A stretch of DNA of 12,954 bases. Origin: JALQUL01 sp964556425. Its GTDB lineage: Bacteria; Pseudomonadota; Gammaproteobacteria; Burkholderiales; Burkholderiaceae_C. How positions within the stretch are numbered: position 1 is the stretch's first letter; each line of letters begins with the position of its first letter. The notes below the pieces were generated by a model. It ran no database searches. It saw nothing but the letters and a program-made list of their open reading frames with translations, and was not told the DNA's origin. The stretch covers positions 1-12,954 of the forward strand of contig CAZKWC010000076.1 in NCBI GenBank assembly GCA_964556425.1, given 5' to 3'. The position numbers were made by a program, and so were the translations under genes. Of the stretch, positions 1 to 5,829 are shown piece by piece.

Positions 1-37
1 TTTTTTTGTGTAATTGGGAAAACCTTTGTATTGCACT

Positions 38-553
38 ATGAAACTTATTAAATCAGAAAAAGGTCGTGCTGAATTGCAATCGCAAAACCGCCTACTCAAT
101 CAAGCTCAAAGAATGATGGTAATTTTGGCTAATGGTCAAACTAGCCTAACTACGCTTGAACAAATGTATGACGGTAAGGGCAAATTTTTTTTACAAGACT
201 TGCTTGACATGGGCTATTTAGAGTTTCAAATTCAGCCTAAGCATTCTCAAACAGCACGTCTTTGTGCCGATTTTCAAGTCAGCGGGATAATGGCTGACCA
301 GTTTATAAGTGGTATGAATCAGGCTGGGGCAAAAATGTATTTATTAGACTTAAGCGAGCGCTTATTTGCCAAAAGAGATCCCGCTTTAAGCAAAGAACTA
401 CGCCAAAAAATTGCCCCTTGTAAAGAGCTGATTGATTTATTAGAGGCGGCCCAAGAATTATTAATGCATATTCAAATTGTGGCCGGCATTGAGCGGGCAC
501 AAACCATTCAAAATAAACTCGAACTTTTATTGGGTCGGCCAATTGATAATTAA
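38..553 (+). CDS. Conserved-type hypothetical protein, possible N-terminal winged-helix-like fold
   Basis: The product has 171 residues when started at the ATG at 38. A TTG at 14 would add eight residues with no better ribosome site; a weak GGGAAAA lies at 16-22. The N-terminus (KLIKSEKGRAELQSQNRLL, then a helix and NGQTSLTTLEQM) resembles, from memory, a group of betaproteobacterial hypothetical proteins with a winged-helix-like start. The rest is helical, with a charged C-terminal half, no membrane segment and no signal peptide, so it is probably cytoplasmic. I see no catalytic motif and cannot name a function. Base composition matches the neighbouring housekeeping genes. It is convergent with the orphan ORF at 630-911. 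Whether it is the last gene of an operon cannot be judged because the window begins 37 bases upstream. Coding status is likely; function is unknown. Confidence 0.75.
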   Translation: MKLIKSEKGRAELQSQNRLLNQAQRMMVILANGQTSLTTLEQMYDGKGKFFLQDLLDMGYLEFQIQPKHSQTARLCADFQVSGIMADQFISGMNQAGAKMYLLDLSERLFAKRDPALSKELRQKIAPCKELIDLLEAAQELLMHIQIVAGIERAQTIQNKLELLLGRPIDN

Positions 554-564
554 AAAAGCTCTAA

Positions 565-618
565 CAAAACTCAAGAGTTTATTGGCCTGCTGCCAATTGG
601 AATGAATCAAGAGTTTTG
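565..618. terminator. Inverted repeats between two convergent genes, possible weak terminator
   Basis: An outer pair CAAAACTC (565-572) and GAGTTTTG (611-618) encloses a tight inner hairpin, ATTGGC (581-586) with GCCAAT (592-597) and a 5-base loop. On the minus strand the structure is followed by a T6 run (reverse complement of 552-557), so it could end transcripts of the orphan ORF. On the plus strand no T-tract follows. The position between two convergent stop codons suits a terminator, but the stems are modest. Confidence 0.35.
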
Positions 619-629
619 CAACCGCTTGC

Positions 630-911
630 TTATGCAACCTTGTCAGCGCTTTTAGACTGCTGCCATAAAACCGTTAACTCCTTGCATAGTTGACTTAACT
701 TGATATTTGGAATTAAGGGTAAAACAAAACTTTTGAGTTTTTTTGAATAAAACAATTGCTCTTGAGGATAAAAAATACAGTCACCTAAAAAGGGTAATTG
801 AATCACCAAAAAAGACGCTCCTGCGGTGATGTGAACCGGAAAAAACTGTTCTGCCAAACCAATACCTTGACCAGCAGAATATTGAAACAAAATCGACTCA
901 TGCTTGAACAT
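630..911 (-). CDS. Orphan 93-residue ORF, hypothetical protein
   Basis: This small ORF starts at an ATG preceded by CAGGAG, seven bases (all T) upstream, a good Shine-Dalgarno site at normal spacing. Codon choice looks like that of the neighbours. The protein alternates hydrophobic and polar stretches (FVLPLIPNIKLSQLCKEL near residues 62-79) without a clear signal peptide or membrane helix, and has two cysteines. I do not recognise the family. It lies downstream of the Lrp-type gene on the same strand and is convergent with the first gene. The main argument for it being real, besides the ribosome site, is the elaborate paired leader ending exactly at its start codon. The alternative is that the RNA is the functional product and the ORF is chance. 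Overlapping ORFs in other frames (798-1028 plus, 803-1036 minus) have no such support. Confidence 0.5.
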   Translation of the reverse strand: MFKHESILFQYSAGQGIGLAEQFFPVHITAGASFLVIQLPFLGDCIFYPQEQLFYSKKLKSFVLPLIPNIKLSQLCKELTVLWQQSKSADKVA

Positions 912-1037
912 AAAAAAACTCCTGCGCCTCTAATGCTACGGATAGACGTCCGATTTACACATGAGGCCAGGAGTGCGGGACGTTTAGCGGATTTAACGCC
1001 CCCGCAATTACCTAAATTGGGCGATTGATGAATCAAT
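912..1037 (-). promoter_or_regulatory. Structured leader sequestering a Shine-Dalgarno site; riboswitch-like candidate
   Basis: Read on the minus strand, this leader has three paired parts in a row. First is TTGAT-N2-ATCAA (1025-1036). Second is a 10-bp hairpin with one bulged G (995-1005 paired with 975-984, 10-base loop). Third, with no linker, is a 12-bp stem with one bulge: ACTCCTG plus GCCTC (963-974) pairs with GAGGC plus CAGGAGT (918-930). The last stem encloses a small CGGA-TCCG hairpin (939-952). The 3' strand of the stem contains the GGAG ribosome site of the 93-residue ORF and is followed by T7 and then ATG. This could be a translational switch, or an attenuator or small RNA ended by stem plus T-tract. 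It matches none of the riboswitch consensus sequences I tried from memory (TPP, FMN, cobalamin, fluoride, guanidine-II, SAH, THF-II). The pairing is seen directly; the regulatory role is inferred. Confidence 0.5.
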
Positions 1038-1043
1038 AAGCAA

Positions 1044-1049
1044 ATTCTA
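1044..1049 (-). promoter_or_regulatory. Possible -10 element for the structured leader
   Basis: On the minus strand this reads TAGAAT, one mismatch from the sigma-70 -10 consensus, and would start transcription near 1037, just at the first hairpin of the leader. No acceptable -35 box is seen 16-18 bases upstream (ATAAAC at the 17-base position), so support is weak. Read-through from the Lrp-type gene is an alternative source of transcript. Confidence 0.25.
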
Positions 1050-1099
1050 ACATAGAATTTTTATGAGTTTATAACGCCAATTCATCTGTCTTCATCAAG

Positions 1100-1576
1100 T
1101 CAAGCCTTTAAGTGAGCCAGTGGTAAATCACTATTGGCCTTTACCTCACCCAATGAAAAACTGGTGTGCAAATCTTTTACATTGGGCAAATTAAGCAAAC
1201 TTTGCTGAGCAAATCTAGAAAACGTATCAAGGTCTTGTGTGACCACTTGCAATTCAAAAGTGCCTGTACCACTTATATAGTGGCAAGCCACCACTTCTGG
1301 TAATTGCCTTATAGCCTCTTCTAAATTGCGGGTAGCGTCTCCGGTGTTGCGCTCTGCATCGACTCGCACAAAAGCCAATACGCCCAAGCCAATTTTTTTA
1401 CGGTTTAAAGTCGCTTTATAACCAGTAATAAAACCCTCATCTTCTAGGGTTTTAACTCTACGCCAAGTCGCTGCGGCCGATAAGCCCACTTGTGAGGCTA
1501 AGTCAGCATTGGTTAATCTAGCGTCGGCCTGAAGAAGCGACAAAATTTTTATATCAAATTTATCAAGTGTTTCCAT
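1100..1576 (-). CDS. Lrp/AsnC-family transcriptional regulator
   Basis: The 158-residue product has the usual length and layout of the family. A helix-turn-helix lies near residues 5-50 (recognition region about 25-45, DLASQVGLSAAATWRRVKTL), followed by a RAM effector/oligomerisation domain from about 65 to 145. Such proteins bind an amino acid or related ligand and regulate nearby genes, often a divergent one. Here the divergent gene is an aryl-pyruvate (indolepyruvate-type) oxidoreductase, so sensing of an aromatic or branched amino acid is a reasonable inference. The RAM loop reads ISGTGTFEL (101-109), where Lrp-type proteins usually have an acidic GDYD-like motif, so ligand preference may differ. 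The ATG has no convincing Shine-Dalgarno sequence (the upstream bases are AT-rich), but the family alignment of MxxLDxxDxxIL supports this start. Family call is firm; ligand unknown. Confidence 0.93.
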   Translation of the reverse strand: METLDKFDIKILSLLQADARLTNADLASQVGLSAAATWRRVKTLEDEGFITGYKATLNRKKIGLGVLAFVRVDAERNTGDATRNLEEAIRQLPEVVACHYISGTGTFELQVVTQDLDTFSRFAQQSLLNLPNVKDLHTSFSLGEVKANSDLPLAHLKA

Positions 1577-1676
1577 ATTTAGCTATTTTACGAAAGATTC
1601 TTTCTTTTACCATTGGTTTTACTAAATAAAAAGATAACATTTTTCAGCTTAAAAAGCATACACTTTGTGCCAGATA

Positions 1677-1698
1677 TTGAATTAAAAAAGTAATTCAA
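1677..1698. promoter_or_regulatory. Inverted repeat in divergent promoter region, candidate Lrp-type operator
   Basis: TTGAATT (1677-1683) and AATTCAA (1692-1698) form a perfect 7-bp inverted repeat with an 8-base A-rich spacer. It sits in the 208-bp region between the divergent regulator and oxidoreductase starts, about 87 bases upstream of the oxidoreductase ATG. Lrp/AsnC proteins bind short AT-rich dyads of this kind, so an autoregulatory and activating site is a fair inference, not shown. A TTGACT -35-like box at 1716-1721 has no good -10 partner at normal spacing. Confidence 0.35.
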
Positions 1699-1784
1699 AA
1701 CACATACAAAATGATTTGACTGTTGTTCACAAGGCGACAGCCAAGATCATTATTGCCTGATGTAATACCAAAAAAGGAGACTCC

Positions 1785-4700
1785 ATGAACGCCCCTATCT
1801 CAGAAGCCCTGCAAAAAGCCCTAGACAACATCAGCCTAGACGATAAATACACCTTAACACAAGGCAGCGCTTTTATGAGTGGCGTTCAAGCTCTCGTGAA
1901 ATTACCTTTGCTGCAGCGCCAGCGTGATTTATTAGCAGGTAAAAATACCGCAGGCTTTATTAGTGGCTACCGTGGTTCACCTTTAGGCACCTACGACCAA
2001 TCACTTGAAAAAGCTAAAAAACATTTGCAAGAGCACCATATTGTTTTTCAACCTGGGGTCAATGAAGAATTAGCTGCCACTGCTATTTGGGGCACACAAC
2101 AATTAGGTTTTGCGCCTAATGGCTCACAAAAATACGATGGNNNNNNNNNNNNNNNNNNNNNNNNNNNNNNNNNNNNNNNNNNNNNNNNNNNNNNNNNNNN
2201 NNNNNNNNNNNNNNNNNNNNNNNNNNNNNNNNNNNNNNNNTATATTAGAGCCAACCAACTCAATTACAACGTAATTGAGGGCCCCAATGACCGCTTTGGT
2301 ATTATGGCAAGTGGCAAGGCCTTTAATGACACCAGACAAGCCCTTATTGATTTAGGACTTGACGACGCTACTTGTCGCAGTATTGGATTACGATTACACA
2401 AAGTAGCAGTCGTGTGGCCGCTAGAAGCACAACTCACCCGTGAGTTTGCTACTGGCTTGCAAGATATTTTAGTAGTGGAAGAAAAACGTCAGATTATTGA
2501 ATACCAACTCAAAGAAGAACTCTACAACTGGCGCTCTGATGTAAGGCCTAATATTTGGGGCAAATTCACTAACGAAGAAGGCCAAGGCGGTGAATGGTCC
2601 ATGTCCAACCCCAGTGCCAATACGCTGCTGCGAGCCAATGCTGATTTAAGCCCTTCCATGATTGCCAAAGCAATTGCTAAAGTGCTTAAAAAACAAGGCT
2701 TGCCAGCCGATGTTTTAGCTCGCATCGAACAGCAACTCGCCATTATTAATGCCAAAGAAAGCGCCATGTTAAGCATGACGCAAACTGCCGATCGCCTACC
2801 TTGGTTTTGCTCGGGTTGCCCACATAACACTTCAACCAAAGTACCAGAGGGCTCTAGGGCAATGGCCGGTATTGGTTGTCATTTTATGACCATTTGGATG
2901 GACCGTAGCACCATTGGTTTTACTCAAATGGGCGGTGAAGGTGTGCCATGGGTAGGACAACAACCCTTTAGCCACGAACAACATGTATTTGCCAACCTAG
3001 GCGATGGCACTTATTTTCACAGTGGCATATTGGCCATTCGCCAAAGCATTGCAGCCGGCGTCAATATTACCTACAAAATTTTATACAACGATGCAGTCGC
3101 CATGACGGGCGGCCAACAAGTAGGCGAGCGCCCAGAGGGGCATTCGGTATTGCAAATTGCGCAATCCATGCGCGCCGAGGGGGCACAAAAAATTACCGTG
3201 GTCACCGATGAACCCGAAAAATACGAGGGCCTGAATTTGCCCGAAGGTATTTTGGTACAGCACCGTGATTTATTAGACGATATTCAAAAAGAGTTTCGCG
3301 TTATTACAGGCACCACCATTATTATTTATGATCAAACCTGTGCCACCGAAAAACGTCGTCGCCGTAAACGTGGTAAATTAATTGATCCAGCCAAACGTAT
3401 TATTATTAATGAAGAAGTGTGCGAGGGTTGTGGTGATTGCTCGGTGCAATCGAATTGTTTAAGCGTAGAACCCCTTGAAACCCCTTTAGGTCGCAAACGC
3501 ACGATTAACCAAAGTACCTGCAATAAAGACTTTTCATGCGTAAAAGGTTTTTGCCCTAGTTTTGTGAGTGTTGAAGGTGGAAAACTTAAAAAATCAAAAC
3601 CTGCAAGCCAAAAACAAGATGAATCAACACTGCAATTGCTATTGACTCAATTACCAGCCCCTACCACCATCTCACTTGAACGTCCTGAAGGACCTTGGGG
3701 AATTGTGATTGCTGGAGTGGGTGGCACTGGCGTCATTACTATTGGCCAATTATTAGGCGTGGCAGCTCACCTAGAAAGTAAAGGCGTAGTGACGCAAGAT
3801 GCAGCCGGCTTAGCTCAAAAAGGTGGTGCTACTTGGAGTCATGTCTTAATTGGCAAAACGCAAGATGAGATAGCTACTACCAGAGTAGGTACCGCTAGTG
3901 CCGACTTAATCTTGGCCTGCGACTCGATTGTAGGGGCCGGTAAAGAAACCACTTTGCGTATGCGTGAAGGTAGAACTTTTGTCGCGCTCAATAGCAATAC
4001 GCCTCCAACCGCTGCTTTTGTTAAAAATGCACAGTGGCAAAACCCGGGCGTTCAATGCATTGATAGTATTAGTCAAATTGTGGGCAATAGCGCCGTAGGT
4101 TTAATTGATGCTGAAAAAATCGCCACTCAAATTTTAGGTGACTCTATTTACACCAATCCGGTTATGCTAGGTTTTGCTTGGCAAAAAGGCCAAATCCCCC
4201 TAGAAAAAGCCAGTATTTTTAAAGCCATGGAGCTTAACGGGGTGCAAATTAAAAATAATCAACTTGGATTCGAATGGGGTCGATTAGCAGCAGTTATGCC
4301 TCAAGAGGTAAGCAGGCGTTTAAGCCCTGAACAAACTGTGCAACTACATTTTTCACCTAAAACAGATTTAACTAGCCTTATCCAAGATAGACAAAATCGT
4401 TTAACCGCTTATCAAAATTTAGCTTATTCACAGGTTTACATTAATTTAATTAAGCAAGTTGAACAAGCTGAGGAAAAAGCCGGCACTAAAGGCTTAACTG
4501 AAATTGTGGCCAAGCAGCTTTACAAAATAATGGCTTATAAAGATGAATATGAAGTGGCAAGGCTGTACACCAATGGAGAGTTTGCAGCCAAAATTGCAGC
4601 CCAATTTGAAGGCGACTTTAAGGTGCATTATTATTTAGCCCCACCTATTTTGGCCTGCTTCAACTCGAAGGGTGAGTTACAAAAACAAGAAATGGGAAGT

Positions 4701-4988
4701 TGGATGCAACTTACTTTTAAAGCCTTAGCCGCTTTAAAAGGCTTAAGAGGTAGCGCTTTTGATATTTTTGGCTACACCCAAGAAAGACGCCAAGAGCGCA
4801 ATTTAGTGAAGCAATATCAAAACACCTTAAAAGACGTATTACCACTACTCACCCCTCAAAACCAAACTTTAATTAAAGAATGGGCCAATATTCCGGAACA
4901 AATAAAAGGTTTTGGTCATGTAAAAGAGCGTAATTTAAAAGCCGCTATGCAACGCTGGGACAGTTTACTCCAACAAATTAAAGTCTAA
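1785..4988 (+). CDS. Fused indolepyruvate ferredoxin oxidoreductase (IorA-IorB type), interrupted by an assembly gap
   Basis: This large single-chain 2-oxoacid:ferredoxin oxidoreductase should convert aryl-pyruvates such as indole- or phenylpyruvate to aryl-acetyl-CoA with thiamine diphosphate and iron-sulfur clusters in the cytoplasm. Numbering below counts the N gap as 34 codons. Order: N-terminal subunit-A region (GFISGYRGSPLGTYD near 57-71); the gap at 119-152; CSGCP motif (342-346); thiamine-diphosphate/Mg motif GDG (406-408) with N435; cysteine clusters CEGCGDC (546-552), C558, C579, C585 and C590 for 4Fe-4S binding; subunit-B Rossmann-like GVGGTG (644-649); and a helical DUF6537-like region from about 855 to the end. 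The ATG has a strong AAAGGAGA site at 1773-1780, five bases or so upstream. The modelled 1067 residues are short for this fused family (recalled at about 1150-1200), which is explained if the real gap is longer than 100 bases. It is transcribed alone up to the terminator at 5069-5105 and is probably controlled by the divergent Lrp-type gene. Confidence 0.9.
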   Translation: MNAPISEALQKALDNISLDDKYTLTQGSAFMSGVQALVKLPLLQRQRDLLAGKNTAGFISGYRGSPLGTYDQSLEKAKKHLQEHHIVFQPGVNEELAATAIWGTQQLGFAPNGSQKYDXXXXXXXXXXXXXXXXXXXXXXXXXXXXXXXXXXYIRANQLNYNVIEGPNDRFGIMASGKAFNDTRQALIDLGLDDATCRSIGLRLHKVAVVWPLEAQLTREFATGLQDILVVEEKRQIIEYQLKEELYNWRSDVRPNIWGKFTNEEGQGGEWSMSNPSANTLLRANADLSPSMIAKAIAKVLKKQGLPADVLARIEQQLAIINAKESAMLSMTQTADRLPWFCSGCPHNTSTKVPEGSRAMAGIGCHFMTIWMDRSTIGFTQMGGEGVPWVGQQPFSHEQHVFANLGDGTYFHSGILAIRQSIAAGVNITYKILYNDAVAMTGGQQVGERPEGHSVLQIAQSMRAEGAQKITVVTDEPEKYEGLNLPEGILVQHRDLLDDIQKEFRVITGTTIIIYDQTCATEKRRRRKRGKLIDPAKRIIINEEVCEGCGDCSVQSNCLSVEPLETPLGRKRTINQSTCNKDFSCVKGFCPSFVSVEGGKLKKSKPASQKQDESTLQLLLTQLPAPTTISLERPEGPWGIVIAGVGGTGVITIGQLLGVAAHLESKGVVTQDAAGLAQKGGATWSHVLIGKTQDEIATTRVGTASADLILACDSIVGAGKETTLRMREGRTFVALNSNTPPTAAFVKNAQWQNPGVQCIDSISQIVGNSAVGLIDAEKIATQILGDSIYTNPVMLGFAWQKGQIPLEKASIFKAMELNGVQIKNNQLGFEWGRLAAVMPQEVSRRLSPEQTVQLHFSPKTDLTSLIQDRQNRLTAYQNLAYSQVYINLIKQVEQAEEKAGTKGLTEIVAKQLYKIMAYKDEYEVARLYTNGEFAAKIAAQFEGDFKVHYYLAPPILACFNSKGELQKQEMGSWMQLTFKALAALKGLRGSAFDIFGYTQERRQERNLVKQYQNTLKDVLPLLTPQNQTLIKEWANIPEQIKGFGHVKERNLKAAMQRWDSLLQQIKV
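2141..2240. other. Assembly gap of 100 N
   Basis: Exactly 100 unknown bases lie within the oxidoreductase. A round 100 is the usual placeholder for a gap of unknown size. The reading frame happens to continue across it, but that is not evidence of true length. The sequences at the two edges fit positions of the family that are much farther apart than 34 residues. Confidence 0.97.
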
Positions 4989-5293
4989 ATGCGTTTGCTA
5001 GCATCGTTTCAAGCTTTACTCATAATGCTTGAACTTAGAATGCATGCAAGCTATTTTTAGAGTGAGCTAAAAAGGGTTTTTGTGATAACAAAAGCCCTTT
5101 TTTTATTGATCAATCACAACTTGAACTTTTAACGATATTTTTGAAAAATATGTAACTGTAAGCTTGAACCAAGAATAAACAACCTTAGTTATGAATACTG
5201 TCAAAAAAACAGGCGGGCGCGAATACAATCTAACACTGAGTTAGTGTGTTTTTCACCCTTCTTTTTTGGTTTTTTATTTATTCGGAGTACTTC
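4989..5293. other. Intergenic region between oxidoreductase and yajC
   Basis: This 305-base stretch has no convincing gene. It holds a 7-bp inverted repeat TTCAAGC/GCTTGAA (5008-5014 and 5027-5033, 12-base loop) with no T-tract, then the strong terminator at 5069-5105, then about 190 bases that must carry the yajC promoter. A TTGAAC -35-like box at 5164-5169 has only poor -10 partners. ACACT/AGTGT (a 5-bp repeat near 5234-5248) lies in the probable yajC leader. In many proteobacteria tgt precedes yajC; it is absent here. Confidence 0.7.
5069..5105 (+). terminator. Strong intrinsic terminator after the oxidoreductase
   Basis: AAGGG-T-TTTTG pairs with CAAAA-G-CCCTT (11 bp with one T-G wobble) around a 6-base loop, TGATAA, and is followed by a run of T. 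It ends the oxidoreductase transcript about 80 bases after its stop and insulates yajC. A-tracts on the left flank could let it work in both directions. Confidence 0.9.
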
Positions 5294-5623
5294 ATGTTTA
5301 TTTCTAATGCCTACGCACAAACAGCAGCTGCAGCGACTAGTGGCGGTTTTCAAAGCCAACTTATGGGCATGTTGCCATTGATTTTAATGTTTGGCGTTTT
5401 ATATTTTGTAATGATTCGCCCCCAAATGAAAAAAGCCAAAGAGCACAAAGCAATGATTGAAGCTATTAGCAAGGGCGACGAAGTAGCCATCTCAGGTGGT
5501 TTATTAGGAACCATCGCTAGCCTTTCTGAATCACAAATTGGCCTTGAAATTGCTTCTGGTGTTGTGGTTCAAGTGCAACGTCACGCTATTGTTCAAGTTT
5601 TACCAAAGGGTAGCTTGAAGTAA
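5294..5623 (+). CDS. yajC: YajC, preprotein translocase accessory subunit
   Basis: YajC is a small inner-membrane protein that associates with SecD and SecF and with the SecYEG channel. The 109-residue product shows the family layout: a short N-terminus (MFISNAYAQTAAAA), one membrane helix at about 24-41 (MGMLPLILMFGVLYFVMIRP), the RPQ motif (42-44) followed by a basic MKKAKEHK segment, and a cytoplasmic beta-rich domain with KGDEVAISGGLLGTI (60-74) and a C-terminal VLPKGSLK. The ATG at 5294 is chosen because CGGAG at 5283-5287 sits six bases upstream and the length then fits the family. An in-frame start at 5246 would add 16 hydrophobic residues through the ribosome site and is rejected. It is the first gene of a yajC-secD-secF cluster, but the spacer to secD is long and highly structured. 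Confidence 0.95.
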   Translation: MFISNAYAQTAAAATSGGFQSQLMGMLPLILMFGVLYFVMIRPQMKKAKEHKAMIEAISKGDEVAISGGLLGTIASLSESQIGLEIASGVVVQVQRHAIVQVLPKGSLK

Positions 5624-5660
5624 AACGCCTATTGTGCAAATAATTTTGCAAGGTAGATGA

Positions 5661-5786
5661 GTAGGTCTATTAAAATAGCTCTACGCTGGATCAAATCTTC
5701 AATTCAATCGTTTTGATCCAGCTTATTCTTGTAAAGGCCTATACCTTTAAAAAATAATATTTTTATTATTATTTTTTAAAGGTATA
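5661..5786 (+). repeat. Three consecutive hairpins in the yajC-secD spacer
   Basis: Hairpin A: GTAG (5661-5664) with CTAC (5681-5684), containing an inner CTAT/ATAG stem. Hairpin B starts at the next base: GCTGGATCAAA (5685-5695) with TTTGATCCAGC (5712-5722), a perfect 11 bp with a 16-base loop, followed by TTATTCTT. Hairpin C: a perfect 20-bp arm TATACCTTTAAAAAATAATA (5740-5759) with its complement at 5767-5786 and a 7-base loop. A short alternative stem AAAGG/CCTTT (5733-5737 with 5744-5748) competes with hairpin C. B could act as a weak terminator, and C could be an attenuator, RNA-stability element or cruciform. No coding potential is seen. Confidence 0.7.
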
Positions 5787-5829
5787 AGTAACCTCTTATT
5801 TTCTCCATTGATTATTTCAAAGTAGCCCC

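Noticed and set aside
798..1036. Overlapping ORFs on both strands across the structured leader (76 and 77 residues)
   Set aside because: No ribosome sites, biased arginine/serine-rich translations, and they cross the paired RNA structure and each other; they are shadow frames.
912..1037. Structured leader as a known RNA (SRP RNA, 6S RNA, tmRNA or a standard riboswitch)
   Set aside because: None of the conserved core sequences I can recall for these classes is present.
2522..2839. 105-residue minus-strand ORF inside the oxidoreductase
   Set aside because: It lies wholly antisense to the conserved oxidoreductase coding sequence and has no ribosome site; a shadow frame.
1785..4988. Oxidoreductase as a pseudogene because it is shorter than the family
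   Set aside because: The missing length coincides with the N gap; all key motifs outside it are intact and the frame is open.
5246..5293. In-frame upstream start for yajC adding 16 hydrophobic residues
   Set aside because: It reads through the CGGAG ribosome site that serves the ATG at 5294, and the 109-residue product fits the family length.
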